IMG/VR virus record: IMGVR_UViG_3300023273_000733
Coordinates: 1 to 27,269 of that record
DNA length: 27,269 nt
Source: a virus
Direction: 5' to 3' (one strand)
Position 1 is the stretch's first letter, and each line of letters begins with the position of its first letter. Position numbers and translations under genes: made by a program. The notes beneath the pieces were generated by a model that was given only the letters and a program-made list of their open reading frames with translations, was not told the origin of the DNA and did no database searches. Positions 10,535 to 19,439 of the stretch are shown here, piece by piece.

Positions 10535-12703
10535 ATGGCATATACTATTAGATTTTCAGATTTCGTAAACAAAGGTAGTATTGTTATTGAAGATAACACT
10601 ATTAACCAAGAAACTTCATTGAACCTTCCGGGAAGAAATACTACTGCATACGGATCAAGTATTGCAGAGAATTTTTTACATATATTAGAAAATTTTGCTA
10701 ATTCGGTTCAACCATCAAATCCAGTTGAAGGACAATTATGGTATGACAATACACCAGGTGTTGACCAACTTAAACTATGGGACGGCACTACTTGGGTAGC
10801 AGCAGGCGGCTTAAAGAAAGCAAATTTAGCACCAGATGCATCGAATTCAGTCATTGGTGATTTATGGGTAGATACAGATAATCAACAACTATACCTGTTT
10901 GCAGGATCTGGTTGGGTATTAGTTGGCCCAGAATTTTCAGAAGGTTTAGTTACTGGTAGTAGACCAGGACAGGTTACAGCCGTTGATAATAATGATTATA
11001 ATGTTGTGTTTATAGAAGTAAAGGGCAAGCCAGTTGCTATTGTATCTGGTGAAGCATTTAGTCCTAAAGCAACAATCGAAGGGTTTGAAAATGGTATTCG
11101 CCCTGGTATTAACTTATCAAACACAAATTTAGAAGGTGACGGTATACCTCAATTTAATGGTATTTCAGAAAAATCGTTAAATTTAGTTATTCCTGGTGTA
11201 ACATCTGCAACAGATACACTTGTTACTGCTACAAATGTTATGCGTAAAGATGCAGAAAATATTGCTAACTTTCCTTTAAAAATTAAAAATGCAGGCGGTG
11301 TTAACGTAGGCATTAGTAATGAATTAAAATTACAAGTTGACGGTAATGCAGGTGTAATACAACATGATATAAGCGGTTCTAATTTGCAAATTAGAATGAA
11401 TAATGCAGGTACTACAAGTACTGTAATTACTATCGATAGTACAGAAAAAGTTGGTATTAGAAATCCAAGCCCTCAACACGAATTAGATGTTAGAGGTGTA
11501 ATAAACACAAACGAACAACTTCGTGTTACTAGTTTAACAGACAGTCAAGGCGTAAGTAGTGGTAGTATTGTAACAAGCGGCGGAGCAGGAATTGCTAAAA
11601 ATTTATATGTAGGCGGCCTTGCCGACATAGACGGACCGATTATTGTTGGTAAACCTAATCTTATTAATCCAGATACTGGATCTGTAAACCCTGTTTCGGC
11701 AGCAATACTTCCAGATTCAAATAATTTAAGAGCAATTGGACAACCTGATAAAGTGTTTAGTGCTGTATATTCTACAGAATTTATAGGTAGTTTACGAGGC
11801 GATGTACAAGGTAACGTATCAGGACGTTCTGGTTTGGCAAATAGGTTGTCATCTCCGACAGTATTTCAGGTAACAGGAGATATTACTGCTAATAATATCG
11901 AATTTGACGGACAACAAGGTACAGTAACCTTCAATACAACTATTACTAACAACTTTATTGCTAATAAACCAGCTACAATTGGCAGTGGCGATAATGCTCA
12001 GCCTGTGTCCTCAGAAGCTGATGACGAATTTTTGGTTAATAAATCAACTGGTATTTTTAGAATGCCAAGAGACAGAATACTCGGAAGTATTACAGCAATT
12101 GTTCCAGTAGGTACTATTATTCCGTATGCTGGAATAATAAATGATGTTGATATACCTTTACCGAGCGGTTGGTTAGTATGTGACGGCTCAAACTATTTAA
12201 TATCTGCTTATCAATCATTATTTCAAAGAATTAAGTATTCGTTTAAACCTAAAGGACAAGTTGATCAAGATGAAGGTGTTGCAGATCAATTCTTTGCTGT
12301 ACCTGATATGAGAGGAAGATTTCCTCTAGGTAATGACAGTATGGGACGTAGAGGATCAGCAAACGTAACAACTCCGCCAGCAGCTGATGTGCATGGTGGA
12401 CAAAGTGGTACTGAACAAGTAATTTTAACAAAAGAACAGTTACCAGAACACGAACACGATATGGTTAACGATAGAAATGACGCAAGCGGCTCGCAGTTCT
12501 ATGCAGTAAGTACTACACCAAACGTGGAAAATCTAAATAGGGGTCATACACTAGCAGTTGACGACTTAGTTGGTACTGGATCAGGAGCACTTTATGAAGG
12601 AACTGGCGGAATATTAGCAGATACTACTATAGGACAACCGATTGAAGTACTAAACCCGTTTTTAACACTTAACTACTTAATTTACGCAGGAGAAGAGGGC
12701 TAA
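10535..12703 (+). CDS. Tail fibre protein with tail-collar-like domain (fibre paralogue 1, 722 aa)
   Basis: The ATG at 10535 is preceded by GAGGG at 10524-10528. Residues 1-135 hold two copies of a short module: GQLWYD (66-71) followed by LKLWDGTTWV, then GDLWVD (108-113) followed by LYLFAGSGWVLVGP. The same pair occurs at the N-termini of the next two genes. The middle has fibre-type repeats (SPQHELDVRG; GDVQGNVSG). Residues about 522-600 match the phage tail collar pattern: PVGTIIPYAG, GWLVCDG, LFQRI, VPDMRGRFPLG, with the usual tail EQLPEHEHDM near 640. Tail collar domains occur in short tail fibres such as T4 gp12 and in other receptor-contacting fibres, so this may be a gp12-like adhesin. 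The stop overlaps the next start (TAATG), indicating translational coupling. Fibre identity is strong; the exact structural position is inferred. Confidence 0.85.
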   Translation: MAYTIRFSDFVNKGSIVIEDNTINQETSLNLPGRNTTAYGSSIAENFLHILENFANSVQPSNPVEGQLWYDNTPGVDQLKLWDGTTWVAAGGLKKANLAPDASNSVIGDLWVDTDNQQLYLFAGSGWVLVGPEFSEGLVTGSRPGQVTAVDNNDYNVVFIEVKGKPVAIVSGEAFSPKATIEGFENGIRPGINLSNTNLEGDGIPQFNGISEKSLNLVIPGVTSATDTLVTATNVMRKDAENIANFPLKIKNAGGVNVGISNELKLQVDGNAGVIQHDISGSNLQIRMNNAGTTSTVITIDSTEKVGIRNPSPQHELDVRGVINTNEQLRVTSLTDSQGVSSGSIVTSGGAGIAKNLYVGGLADIDGPIIVGKPNLINPDTGSVNPVSAAILPDSNNLRAIGQPDKVFSAVYSTEFIGSLRGDVQGNVSGRSGLANRLSSPTVFQVTGDITANNIEFDGQQGTVTFNTTITNNFIANKPATIGSGDNAQPVSSEADDEFLVNKSTGIFRMPRDRILGSITAIVPVGTIIPYAGIINDVDIPLPSGWLVCDGSNYLISAYQSLFQRIKYSFKPKGQVDQDEGVADQFFAVPDMRGRFPLGNDSMGRRGSANVTTPPAADVHGGQSGTEQVILTKEQLPEHEHDMVNDRNDASGSQFYAVSTTPNVENLNRGHTLAVDDLVGTGSGALYEGTGGILADTTIGQPIEVLNPFLTLNYLIYAGEEG

Positions 12704-14955
12704 TGGCTTATAAACTTAATAAAACAGACGGAACACTTCTTACAGAATTAGTTGACGGGCAAATAGATACTACAACTTGCGATCTTACGTTAATAGGTAG
12801 AAACTATGTAGGATTTGGTGAAGCATTTAACGAAAACTTAATTAAACTACTGGAAAATTTTTCAAGCGCAGGCGCACCTACTACACCTATTACAGGACAA
12901 TTATGGTATGATAGGTCAGAAGGTAGATTAAAAGTTTATGACGGAACAGGATTTAAGTCAAATGGACCAATTGTAAGTAGTTCGCAACCTCAAATGGTTG
13001 CAGGTGATATATGGATTAATAATTTAACAAATAAATTATACTTTTATGACGGAACAGATTTAGTACTAGTTGGTCCTGTATATGACAATGCACAAGGAGT
13101 AAGTGGATGGCAAGTAGATACTGTTCGCGATCGAAGTGCTGTTGACCATACGTTACTTAAAATGTTTGTAGGCGGCTCATTAGTTGCTTTCATTAGTAAC
13201 GAAGAATACACACCGACAGTTGCTGAACAATCTTTATTACAAATTACAGGTGATGTTAGAAAAGGTATTAACATTGTTAACGAAGACGAGTTCCGTTTTT
13301 ATGGAATTTCTGATTCTACTAACTCTCTTGTTACAGATAAAATTGATCCTGATACAGGTTTACGTATTAAAAAGACAGCTTCTCAATTTTTACCATCAGA
13401 TGAAGAAGAAGCAACGATGAGCGGATCGCTTAGAGTTAGAGGACCTGACGGTATTACACTTGGTCAATCAGGACAATTTTCAATTAAAGCAAACAGCGAT
13501 GGTGCAATTTTTCAAAACATTGCTCTAAATGATCAACTTAGATTTAGATTATTAAGTGATGTAGATTATGATGGATTAGTTCTTAGTCCGGCAACTAGAA
13601 GCCTTGGTATTAATCTTTCAGTAGACGAGCAACCAACTGCAAATTTAGATGTTCGCGGTGATGTTTTTATTAGTGGCGACCTAACAGTTCAAGGTGCTAA
13701 TCAAGTAATCGAAGCAACTACAGTTACTATTGACGATTATAATTTAGAATTAGGACACACTGATACTATTATAACTCTTACTGAACCTTTAAATTCGTCT
13801 ACAGCAGGACAACTTATAGACGGTGAAAGAATTACACAAACAACAAGCGGAGCAAGAGCTAATTTTAAACGTATTTCAGATGACAGACAAACTTTATATC
13901 TAGAACCTATAAGTGGGTTATTTACTACTACTAGTGATAATCTAACAGCAGATACTAATGGATTATTCTACCAAGAAGATGGTGTTACTCCTGTATATGT
14001 TGATTCTGTTTCGCAACGAAATAACGACACAGCAAACGGGGCAGGTATTACAATTAAAGGCGAACCCGGTGCGAATGCTGACAAGACTATTGCATGGATA
14101 AACGACACTGTTAATGGTACAAGTTGGACCCTTAATGATAATCTTAATCTTGTAGATGGTAAACAATACAGAATTAATGATGTTATGTTAATTCAAGAAA
14201 ATTTCGGCGGCACTTTTTACGAATTAGGTGTTGACATTGAAGAAGCATTAGGTATACGAGATGTTGGCATTATGGATAGACTACGTATTCATAGTAGTAT
14301 GACGTTAGACGAACTTACCGGAGTGCCTACAATTACTACAACTTCACCGTTAACTATTGATAGTTCAGGAACTATAACATTTAAAAATGGTGCAAGTACT
14401 GTAATGCTTACAGGGCTAACTACTACTAATTATACCACTGGCAATTTAACAGATGCAGCAAACAAAGATTATGTAGATACACAAATGGAAAGTGCAACAG
14501 TTGCACTAGCATTAGATACTACCGATATGCCACAAGCAGGATTTGGTTCTCTTGTAGAACAAGTTATTGATATTTTAGATTTCTTGCACCCAGCAGCAGA
14601 AAAACGTATCGGTACATATGCAAGAGTGCATACTACATCATTTAGAGGAACAGTTGTTGACATTAATGTAGAAAGTACGATTGATACTACTTCAATAGGC
14701 GCTGATTTTAGCGACATTAACACAGTTGAACCGTATGGTGTTACCCCCGTAAGTGGAGGATCACCTAATCAGCAGTTAATATCAAATATTGGTTTTACAG
14801 GTGTTGCATCAGGAAATGTTATACTAAACGCAGACGATGGCACTACACCGACACCAATTTCAACAAGGGTAAAAAGATTTTTTAAAGTCGTTGACAACGG
14901 CGGAACTAATGAATGGACGTCGTCCGCTACAGGACCAAACGGAGAAACACCGTAA
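12703..14955 (+). CDS. Tail fibre-like structural protein (fibre paralogue 2, 750 aa)
   Basis: It starts inside the stop codon of the previous gene (TAATG at 12701-12705). It has the paralogous N-terminus: GRNYVGFGEAFNENLIKLLENF, GQLWYD (65-70) with LKVYDGT, GDIWIN (101-106) with LYFYDGTDLVLVGP, then AFISNEEYTP and VRKGINIVNEDEF. Downstream are motifs common in phage fibres: ANLDVRGDVFISGDLTVQG, VTIDDYNLELG, NGAGITIKG followed by KTIAWINDT, and NLTDAANKDYVDTQM. There is no collar domain and no recognised enzymatic motif. The C-terminus differs completely from those of the two neighbours, so this protein probably shares an attachment base with them but ends in another binding or connector domain. 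That is an inference from the shared N-terminus. Confidence 0.8.
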   Translation: MAYKLNKTDGTLLTELVDGQIDTTTCDLTLIGRNYVGFGEAFNENLIKLLENFSSAGAPTTPITGQLWYDRSEGRLKVYDGTGFKSNGPIVSSSQPQMVAGDIWINNLTNKLYFYDGTDLVLVGPVYDNAQGVSGWQVDTVRDRSAVDHTLLKMFVGGSLVAFISNEEYTPTVAEQSLLQITGDVRKGINIVNEDEFRFYGISDSTNSLVTDKIDPDTGLRIKKTASQFLPSDEEEATMSGSLRVRGPDGITLGQSGQFSIKANSDGAIFQNIALNDQLRFRLLSDVDYDGLVLSPATRSLGINLSVDEQPTANLDVRGDVFISGDLTVQGANQVIEATTVTIDDYNLELGHTDTIITLTEPLNSSTAGQLIDGERITQTTSGARANFKRISDDRQTLYLEPISGLFTTTSDNLTADTNGLFYQEDGVTPVYVDSVSQRNNDTANGAGITIKGEPGANADKTIAWINDTVNGTSWTLNDNLNLVDGKQYRINDVMLIQENFGGTFYELGVDIEEALGIRDVGIMDRLRIHSSMTLDELTGVPTITTTSPLTIDSSGTITFKNGASTVMLTGLTTTNYTTGNLTDAANKDYVDTQMESATVALALDTTDMPQAGFGSLVEQVIDILDFLHPAAEKRIGTYARVHTTSFRGTVVDINVESTIDTTSIGADFSDINTVEPYGVTPVSGGSPNQQLISNIGFTGVASGNVILNADDGTTPTPISTRVKRFFKVVDNGGTNEWTSSATGPNGETP

Positions 14956-14972
14956 ACAGTTTAACGGGCAAA

Positions 14973-14994
14973 TACGATAAATACTATTATCGTA
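14973..14994 (+). repeat. Perfect 8-bp inverted repeat around a late promoter
   Basis: TACGATAA (14973-14980) and TTATCGTA (14987-14994) are perfect reverse complements with a 6-nt centre (ATACTA). The late promoter box GATAAATA (14976-14983) lies in the left arm and centre. There is no T-tract after it, so it is unlikely to be an intrinsic terminator. Transcripts from the late promoter would start near 14989 and lack the left arm. Confidence 0.6.
14976..14983 (+). promoter_or_regulatory. T4-type late promoter box GATAAATA
   Basis: GATAAATA fits the NATAAATA late consensus and lies in the 58-bp gap between fibre paralogues 2 and 3, 30 bp before the ATG at 15014. A ribosome binding site, AGGGGAT at about 14996-15002, follows. 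It would give the third fibre gene its own late transcript. Confidence 0.6.
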
Positions 14995-15013
14995 ATAGGG
15001 GATATTAACGAAA

Positions 15014-17644
15014 ATGGCATATACAATATTTAACACTAGAAATAACGAGATTGCAGTAGTAGAAGATGGTACTATTGATAACAGTACCGACCTAAAATTA
15101 ATAGGTAAAAACTACGCAGGATACGGAGAAATACAAAATGAGAATTTTGTTTATCTTTTAGAAAACTTTGCTGGAGCAAATCAACCACCTAGGCCCATTG
15201 CAGGTCAGCTTTGGTTTGATACTGATGACAGCAAAATAAAAGTATATGACGGCAATGATGAAAATGTTTTTGTTCCCCTAGGAAATGTACACATCGGCGC
15301 AAAGCCATCTGGTGCTGCAATTACCGCAGCAAATGTTAATAAAGGTGACTTATGGTGGGATGATGTTACTAGTCAATTATATGCACACAATGGCGCATTG
15401 TCAGGCGATCCGTTTGTATTAATTGGGCCAAAAGGATCCCAAGCTGTTAGAACAGAAATTGTAGATACACTTGTATACGATAGCTTGTATGCAGGACAAG
15501 CAGATCCAACCCCTTATCAGCATCAAATTTTAAAAGGATATGTTGATGATTCAGTTATCTTTATTACAAGTAATGATGAATTTACATTAGATGATTCAAA
15601 TGCTATTGCAGGATTTGATAGAATTAAAAAAGGTATTACGCTAGTTAATACAGAAAATGCAAACGACGGCGTAACAAGTGGTAATTATAGTTTCCACGGT
15701 AGTGCTTCTGATGCATTACGTTTAGGCGGAACACTTGCAGAAGAATTTGTACAACGTTCTAATCCTGTGTTTGTAACACAAGTAGATATTGACGACAATG
15801 ACGGTTTATTAATAGGCCCTAATAATGAAGTATTATTAAAAGTTGGCAGTGGAGAAGCAATTTTAGAATCTACTATTACTGGCGCCAAAATGAATTTTAA
15901 AGTTAAAGATGCAGGCGGAAGTACTGTTACACCTTTAACACTTACTGAAAACGGATTAATTCCAATATCAGATAACACATATAACATTGGTAGTACAAGT
16001 TTGCGTTGGAGCGAATTACATGTTGCTAACTTAAGAGGTGTTTCTGATAAAGCAGATAGTCTACTAAGTGACGGCACTTATAAAATTGCTACTAAAACTA
16101 ACACAAATGATTCAGTAGTTACTCGTGACAGTGTTGGCGATATATTTGCTACATCTTTCCGCGGAACACATCTTATTAATTCAACTGATACTAATGTTGC
16201 TGTAACAGGTAAGGTTACAAAGTCAGAAGGATTATTAATTGACGGAACAGATACTTTTGTTCCAGCTACTACATCATCGGTAGCAAACAGAGTTGTAGTA
16301 CGTGACGGATCAGGAGAAGTTTTTGCAAATCAGTTTAACGGTTTAGCAACTAGAGCTGCTACAGTGCGTGTTCCTACAGGAATACCAGATCAATATGAAC
16401 ATAGATCTGCCGCAGTTGCAGACTTAGCAGCAGCACCAAATACAGTAGCAGTTCGTGATAATAACGGTAAACTATTTGCTACCGAATTTGTAGGCGCAGT
16501 TAATGGAGCAGCAAATACAGCCGCTGCTTGGACAACTGCAAGAACTATTACAGTTGACGGCGATGCAAACGGTATAGTTACACTAGATGGATCGCAAGAT
16601 GTTACTCTTACATTAACAGTTGGAGCCAATCAAGTTGCGCTAGGAACAGATACTACTGGTAATTATGTAAACGGAATTAGCGTTTATAATAATGATCCGT
16701 ATATGAATATCTATGTTAATGCAGACTTAGATGGTGCAGCAACAGAAAATGCAGTTGTTCAATTAGGCATTGATGCAGATACTGCAAAACGTGCAAACAC
16801 ACTAGTCGCACGTGATGTTAACAACAAAATTATGGTCGGCGAAATTGATGCTGACGGTGACGTTACAGGTGACACAATTACAGCTAATGTTAGATTTGTA
16901 GGACACATTAACCAAGCCGGCACTTCGAATGACGGGTGGTTTGATAATTTAACTGTTGGTACAATTAATGCTTCAAACTTTAATTTTGGTTCAAATATAA
17001 CTGCTATTACAAACGGTGGTACCGGTGCAACTACAGCAAGTAGTGCAAGAAGTAATTTAGATATCTATAGTAAATCGGAAGTTGATAATTTTGTTGCAGG
17101 AATTAATGGCACGATCAGCGGAATATCAAGCGATAGAATTGAAAGTGGATCTACTAGAGTACTAGCAATTGAAGATTCTGATATTGTAATGCGTCGAGCT
17201 GGTACTAATGTTGCAAGTGTAACTGAACAAGGAATTGTATTAGCATCTGGCTATAAATTTGTTGGTACTGCTACAGAAGCTGAATACGCTGACTTAGCAG
17301 AAAAATATTCAACAGCTGAAGAACTACCATACGGAACAGTAGTAGCTGTTGGAATTGATGAAGAACATGATGTACAAGCTGCTAACCGAGGTGACATTGC
17401 AATTGGTGTTGTGTCAACAAACCCGGCTCTTATGATGAACAGCGAAGCAGAAGGACAGTACATTGGTCTAAAAGGACGTTTGCCAGTACGTGTAATTGGT
17501 CCTATTAAGAAAGGACAAGCAGTATACGTTGACGATAACGGTTGTGCAAGTACAGCAATTAACGGTGGCTCAATAGTAGGTGTTGCATTAGAAACTAATA
17601 GCGCAGAAGATGAAAAATTAGTTGAATGTGTTCTTAAAGTATAA
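15014..17644 (+). CDS. Tail fibre protein (fibre paralogue 3, 876 aa)
   Basis: The ATG at 15014 follows AGGGGAT. The N-terminus is paralogous to the two preceding genes: GKNYAGYGEIQNENFVYLLENF, GQLWFD (64-69) with IKVYDG, GDLWWD (111-116), FVLIGP (134-139), then FITSNDEFT and GFDRIKKGITLVNT. The middle repeats a unit of the type NxVVxRDxxGxxFAxxFxG (about 16117, 16285, 16438, with a weaker copy near 16796), then GGTGATTASSARSNLD, a motif typical of phage fibres. The last 130 or so residues contain EAEYADLAEKYSTAEELPYG, GVVSTNPALMMNSE and GLKGRLPVRVIGPIKKGQAV. This C-terminal domain recurs in phage fibre proteins and resembles domains linked to autoproteolysis or trimerisation, but I cannot place it in a named family with certainty. 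It ends just before a strong bidirectional terminator. Confidence 0.82.
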   Translation: MAYTIFNTRNNEIAVVEDGTIDNSTDLKLIGKNYAGYGEIQNENFVYLLENFAGANQPPRPIAGQLWFDTDDSKIKVYDGNDENVFVPLGNVHIGAKPSGAAITAANVNKGDLWWDDVTSQLYAHNGALSGDPFVLIGPKGSQAVRTEIVDTLVYDSLYAGQADPTPYQHQILKGYVDDSVIFITSNDEFTLDDSNAIAGFDRIKKGITLVNTENANDGVTSGNYSFHGSASDALRLGGTLAEEFVQRSNPVFVTQVDIDDNDGLLIGPNNEVLLKVGSGEAILESTITGAKMNFKVKDAGGSTVTPLTLTENGLIPISDNTYNIGSTSLRWSELHVANLRGVSDKADSLLSDGTYKIATKTNTNDSVVTRDSVGDIFATSFRGTHLINSTDTNVAVTGKVTKSEGLLIDGTDTFVPATTSSVANRVVVRDGSGEVFANQFNGLATRAATVRVPTGIPDQYEHRSAAVADLAAAPNTVAVRDNNGKLFATEFVGAVNGAANTAAAWTTARTITVDGDANGIVTLDGSQDVTLTLTVGANQVALGTDTTGNYVNGISVYNNDPYMNIYVNADLDGAATENAVVQLGIDADTAKRANTLVARDVNNKIMVGEIDADGDVTGDTITANVRFVGHINQAGTSNDGWFDNLTVGTINASNFNFGSNITAITNGGTGATTASSARSNLDIYSKSEVDNFVAGINGTISGISSDRIESGSTRVLAIEDSDIVMRRAGTNVASVTEQGIVLASGYKFVGTATEAEYADLAEKYSTAEELPYGTVVAVGIDEEHDVQAANRGDIAIGVVSTNPALMMNSEAEGQYIGLKGRLPVRVIGPIKKGQAVYVDDNGCASTAINGGSIVGVALETNSAEDEKLVECVLKV

Positions 17645-17659
17645 GATACACTAGATATA

Positions 17660-17689
17660 AAAAAAAGGAGCGTAACTGCTCCTTTTTTT
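17660..17689. terminator. Bidirectional intrinsic terminator
   Basis: AAAAAAAGGAGC (17660-17671) and GCTCCTTTTTTT (17678-17689) form a perfect 12-bp stem with the 6-nt loop GTAACT. The GC-rich core is flanked by A and T tracts, so it works in both directions. It sits exactly between the convergent ends of the 876-aa plus-strand fibre gene and the 569-aa minus-strand fibre gene. Confidence 0.92.
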
Positions 17690-17709
17690 GTGACTTAATA
17701 AATTAATTA

Positions 17710-19419
17710 TTAATGTAAGTCGGCCCACGCACTTCCGTCATAAACTTGTAGTTTAGAAGTAGAAGTGTTAAAAATAACCATACCTGCTTCAGCAGTTAAT
17801 GCGTCTCTTGTAGTGGTATCCATATTAGAAAATTTAACAGCAGTAGCAAAATCTGCAACTGTTTCTGTAATTTTTGTTTTAATTGCGTAGTTTGCACCGT
17901 TTTGTAATTCATCTACATCATTAGGATCGCCTGAGTATTCTACAACAAAAAATCCTGTATTTGTTTCGCTTAACTGTGTTCTGTATTGTGCCGAATACGC
18001 TCTATCACCAAACGCTGATACTTTACCATAAACCTCAAGATCATAATCACATTTTAGTGATGAATATATTTCCAAAGGCGTTGTAGAATCGTTTAAATCT
18101 GCTGCAAGGTAATTAGTAGTAATAGTAGTTGGATTAATATTATTCCATGATAAAATACTATTATCGTTAATGAAGATACCGTTAACATCTCCAATTTGTA
18201 TTTCTTGGCTAGCACTAATTCTTGCATCAAATATTGCTTGAGGAGTAACTGTAATTGCACTTGAATCACTACTGTCGATGCTATTTGTAATAATATTACC
18301 TGTAACAGTACCTGTAACATCGCCTACAAGGTTATTATTTAAAGTACCGCTTATAACACTTGCTGGAATGTTTCCTGCTACAGCATCTACTAATAATGCA
18401 CTGTCATCGGCAAAAACACTACCAGTTACATCACCGTCAAGTGTTCCTGTTGCTGTAATAGCACCTGTAAATGTTCCAGTGTGGTCACCATCAGCATTAC
18501 CTGTTAGATTACCTAATACGTTACCTGTAACATTTCCTGAGATAGTACCTGTTGTAGTAACATTAAATACTGAAAGTTCTGCGTCTGCAGGTCCTGTATT
18601 TGTTGCAAATACCGTAACACCGCTTGAGCCTTTAATAGAACCAGTTACGTTACCAGTAACCTCGCCTGTTAAATTACCTGTAACATTGCCTGTTAAATTA
18701 CCAGTAAGTGTATTATTAACTGCATCTATAATTAGTGTACTATCGTCTCCAAACACTGAACCTTTAGTATCACCTGTATGGTAACCTTGTGTATTACCTG
18801 TAACATCACCAATTACTGAACCAGTGTGTGTTCCTGCTGTATCGCCGGTTACATCACCTGTTAAATTACCAGTAAGTGTATTAGCACTAACATCAACCAT
18901 CACAGTTGAATTATCAGCAACTACATCTGCATTAATAGCAACAGCATCTATTTGTCCGTCAATTGTAGCACCGTTTGCATAAACGTTGCGCCATCTTTTA
19001 GACATAGTACCTAAGTCGTAAGCAGTATCAGTTTCAGGAGTTATACTGCTATCAACTTGTGCTGTAATTGTTACTGTGTCACCTGGTGCATCACCAATAT
19101 CAATATTACCGCCTGCAACAATGTTTCCAGTTGCATTAATGTTTCCTGTAATATTAATATTACCTGTACCGACAACATCATTGCCGTTGAGGTCTAAATT
19201 TTGTTGCAAATCTAATGTTGAATTGATTGTGTCGGCAGTAATATATGTGCCAAGCACTGCACCTGCGTTGTCTGTAAGTTTGACACCGCCTGCCGTTGAT
19301 CCATCACCGACGTACAGAGCATCTGTATCGGTTACATATATTAATTCGCCTTCTGCAAATACAACTCCACCGCCTGCAGTGCGTTCAGCATCGGTGCCTC
19401 GTCTTATTTGTAAAGCCAT
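17710..19419 (-). CDS. Tail fibre protein with Mtd-like N-terminus and G/T/N repeats (569 aa)
   Basis: The start ATG at 19417-19419 is preceded by AGGAG (19428-19432, minus strand) and two late promoter boxes. The N-terminus, MALQIRRGTDAERT followed by GELIYVTDTDALYVGDG, matches the N-terminal domain seen in the Bordetella phage major tropism determinant and many other tail fibres. Residues of about 85-380 are built from short units such as GNVTG, GDVTG and GNLTG, with a longer unit of the form GSVFxDDSxLxxDAV that recurs; this suggests a repetitive fibrous shaft, probably beta-structured. The C-terminus, AGMVIFNTSTSKLQVYDGSAW, resembles the GQLWYD...LKVYDG module at the N-termini of the three plus-strand fibres. 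Its role is probably receptor binding or fibre shaft. No reverse transcriptase or diversity-generating element is in the window. Confidence 0.85.
   Translation of the reverse strand: MALQIRRGTDAERTAGGGVVFAEGELIYVTDTDALYVGDGSTAGGVKLTDNAGAVLGTYITADTINSTLDLQQNLDLNGNDVVGTGNINITGNINATGNIVAGGNIDIGDAPGDTVTITAQVDSSITPETDTAYDLGTMSKRWRNVYANGATIDGQIDAVAINADVVADNSTVMVDVSANTLTGNLTGDVTGDTAGTHTGSVIGDVTGNTQGYHTGDTKGSVFGDDSTLIIDAVNNTLTGNLTGNVTGNLTGEVTGNVTGSIKGSSGVTVFATNTGPADAELSVFNVTTTGTISGNVTGNVLGNLTGNADGDHTGTFTGAITATGTLDGDVTGSVFADDSALLVDAVAGNIPASVISGTLNNNLVGDVTGTVTGNIITNSIDSSDSSAITVTPQAIFDARISASQEIQIGDVNGIFINDNSILSWNNINPTTITTNYLAADLNDSTTPLEIYSSLKCDYDLEVYGKVSAFGDRAYSAQYRTQLSETNTGFFVVEYSGDPNDVDELQNGANYAIKTKITETVADFATAVKFSNMDTTTRDALTAEAGMVIFNTSTSKLQVYDGSAWADLH
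18689..18883 (-). repeat. Repeats inside the fibre shaft coding region
   Basis: A 27-base segment at 18689-18715 is repeated exactly at 18857-18883; both encode a shaft unit of the form NTLTGNLTG. Many shorter imperfect copies of the GNVTG-coding unit lie around them (about 18290-18890). The reading frame is kept throughout, so this is protein repeat structure that could change copy number by recombination. Confidence 0.75.
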
Positions 19420-19439
19420 TCGTTAAACTCCTGATAACA

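Noticed and set aside
14973-14994. Intrinsic terminator between fibre paralogues 2 and 3
   Set aside because: The stem is AT-rich and not followed by a T-tract; a promoter-associated repeat is the better reading.
18278-18784. Plus-strand ORF of 168 codons, rich in P and V, opposite the fibre shaft
   Set aside because: It is the antisense of the GNVTG/GNLTG repeats; its PVTLPV pattern follows from the repeat DNA and it has no ribosome binding site.
18290-18890. Possible CRISPR-like or satellite array
   Set aside because: The repeats are in frame, irregular in spacing and encode the fibre shaft; there are no unique spacers of constant length.
17710-19419. Diversity-generating retroelement suggested by the Mtd-like N-terminus
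   Set aside because: No reverse transcriptase and no template/variable repeat pair was found; the C-terminus lacks a C-type lectin pattern. The Mtd N-terminal domain alone is common in fibres.
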